DNA from: Thermoplasmatales archaeon ex4484_36
GTDB lineage: Archaea; Thermoplasmatota; Penumbrarchaeia; Penumbrarchaeales; EX4484-36
NCBI GenBank assembly: GCA_002254765.1
Contig: NJDV01000040.1
Location: forward strand, 1 to 23,341
Length of the DNA: 23,341 nt
Reading direction: 5' to 3'
Positions within the stretch are counted from its first letter, which is position 1, and the number at the start of each line of letters is the position of its first letter. Positions 23,196 through 23,341 of this stretch are shown one piece after another. Position numbers and translations under genes: made by a program. The notes under the pieces are model-generated. The model had not been told where the DNA came from. It was given only the letters and a program-made list of their open reading frames with translations, and made no database searches.

Positions 23196-23341
23196 GTGTG
23201 GGGGGACCCCGGGGGTGGGACCTGGGGGCTACCCTTACCCTGGGGGTGGAGGGGGGATAAACCCTTGGAAAAATTCCAGCGGAGAATATGTGATGCTAGA
23301 AGATAGGTGGTGAATGCGGAGTAGTACAGAGCCCCCACCAA

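Overview
The window looks like part of a euryarchaeal chromosome. The evidence is an L7Ae-S28e-L24e-NDK ribosomal operon, an archaeal DnaG, deoxyhypusine synthase, an HTH_10 (bacterio-opsin-activator type) regulator, TATA boxes about 25 nt ahead of leaderless or nearly leaderless starts, and GGTGA/GGAGG Shine-Dalgarno sites. The high-GC, pyrimidine-biased coding style and the many small winged-helix and membrane proteins would fit Thermoplasmatota. That placement is an inference from gene content, not a demonstrated lineage.

Layout. 1-255: an ORF-free leader that can fold into hairpins. 256-2726: two small unknown proteins and a polytopic membrane protein. 2759-4910: a secreted sialidase-like propeller protein, a small two-helix membrane protein and a tandem winged-helix regulator. 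4888-7286: two divergently transcribed, membrane-anchored surface proteins that share a promoter region with a repeated heptamer. 7469-8587 (minus): an RNA m5C methyltransferase. 8727-12086 (plus): archaeal dnaG behind a structured leader, then two overlapping archaeal coiled-coil genes. 14139-12094 (minus): rpl7ae, rps28e, rpl24e, ndk and a membrane-anchored FKBP. 16165-14260 (minus): a surface protein, a short LarC-like protein, a two-helix membrane protein and a 47-residue zinc ribbon. 18987-16239 (minus): dys-pyrD-pyrK with ATGA overlaps. 22270-19366 (minus): a MacB/LolD-type ABC ATPase and its FtsX-type permease, divergent from an HTH_10 regulator (22368-23030). This last cassette reads as less GC-rich than its neighbours and is flanked on both sides by related degenerate repeats of about 22 bp.

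The strongest cross-cutting observation is that five genes are each broken by single-base shifts at G or C homopolymers, six shifts in all. Each shift, when repaired, restores a family-consistent protein in a whole number of codons. Homopolymer sequencing or assembly error is the simplest explanation. However, three of the four extra-base sites share the same in-phase context, NCC CTN, so programmed +1 recoding should be excluded. The other leading signals are regulatory: a dnaG leader with mutually exclusive pairings, an inverted 12-mer between the ABC operon and its likely regulator, and the heptamer array between the two surface-protein genes.
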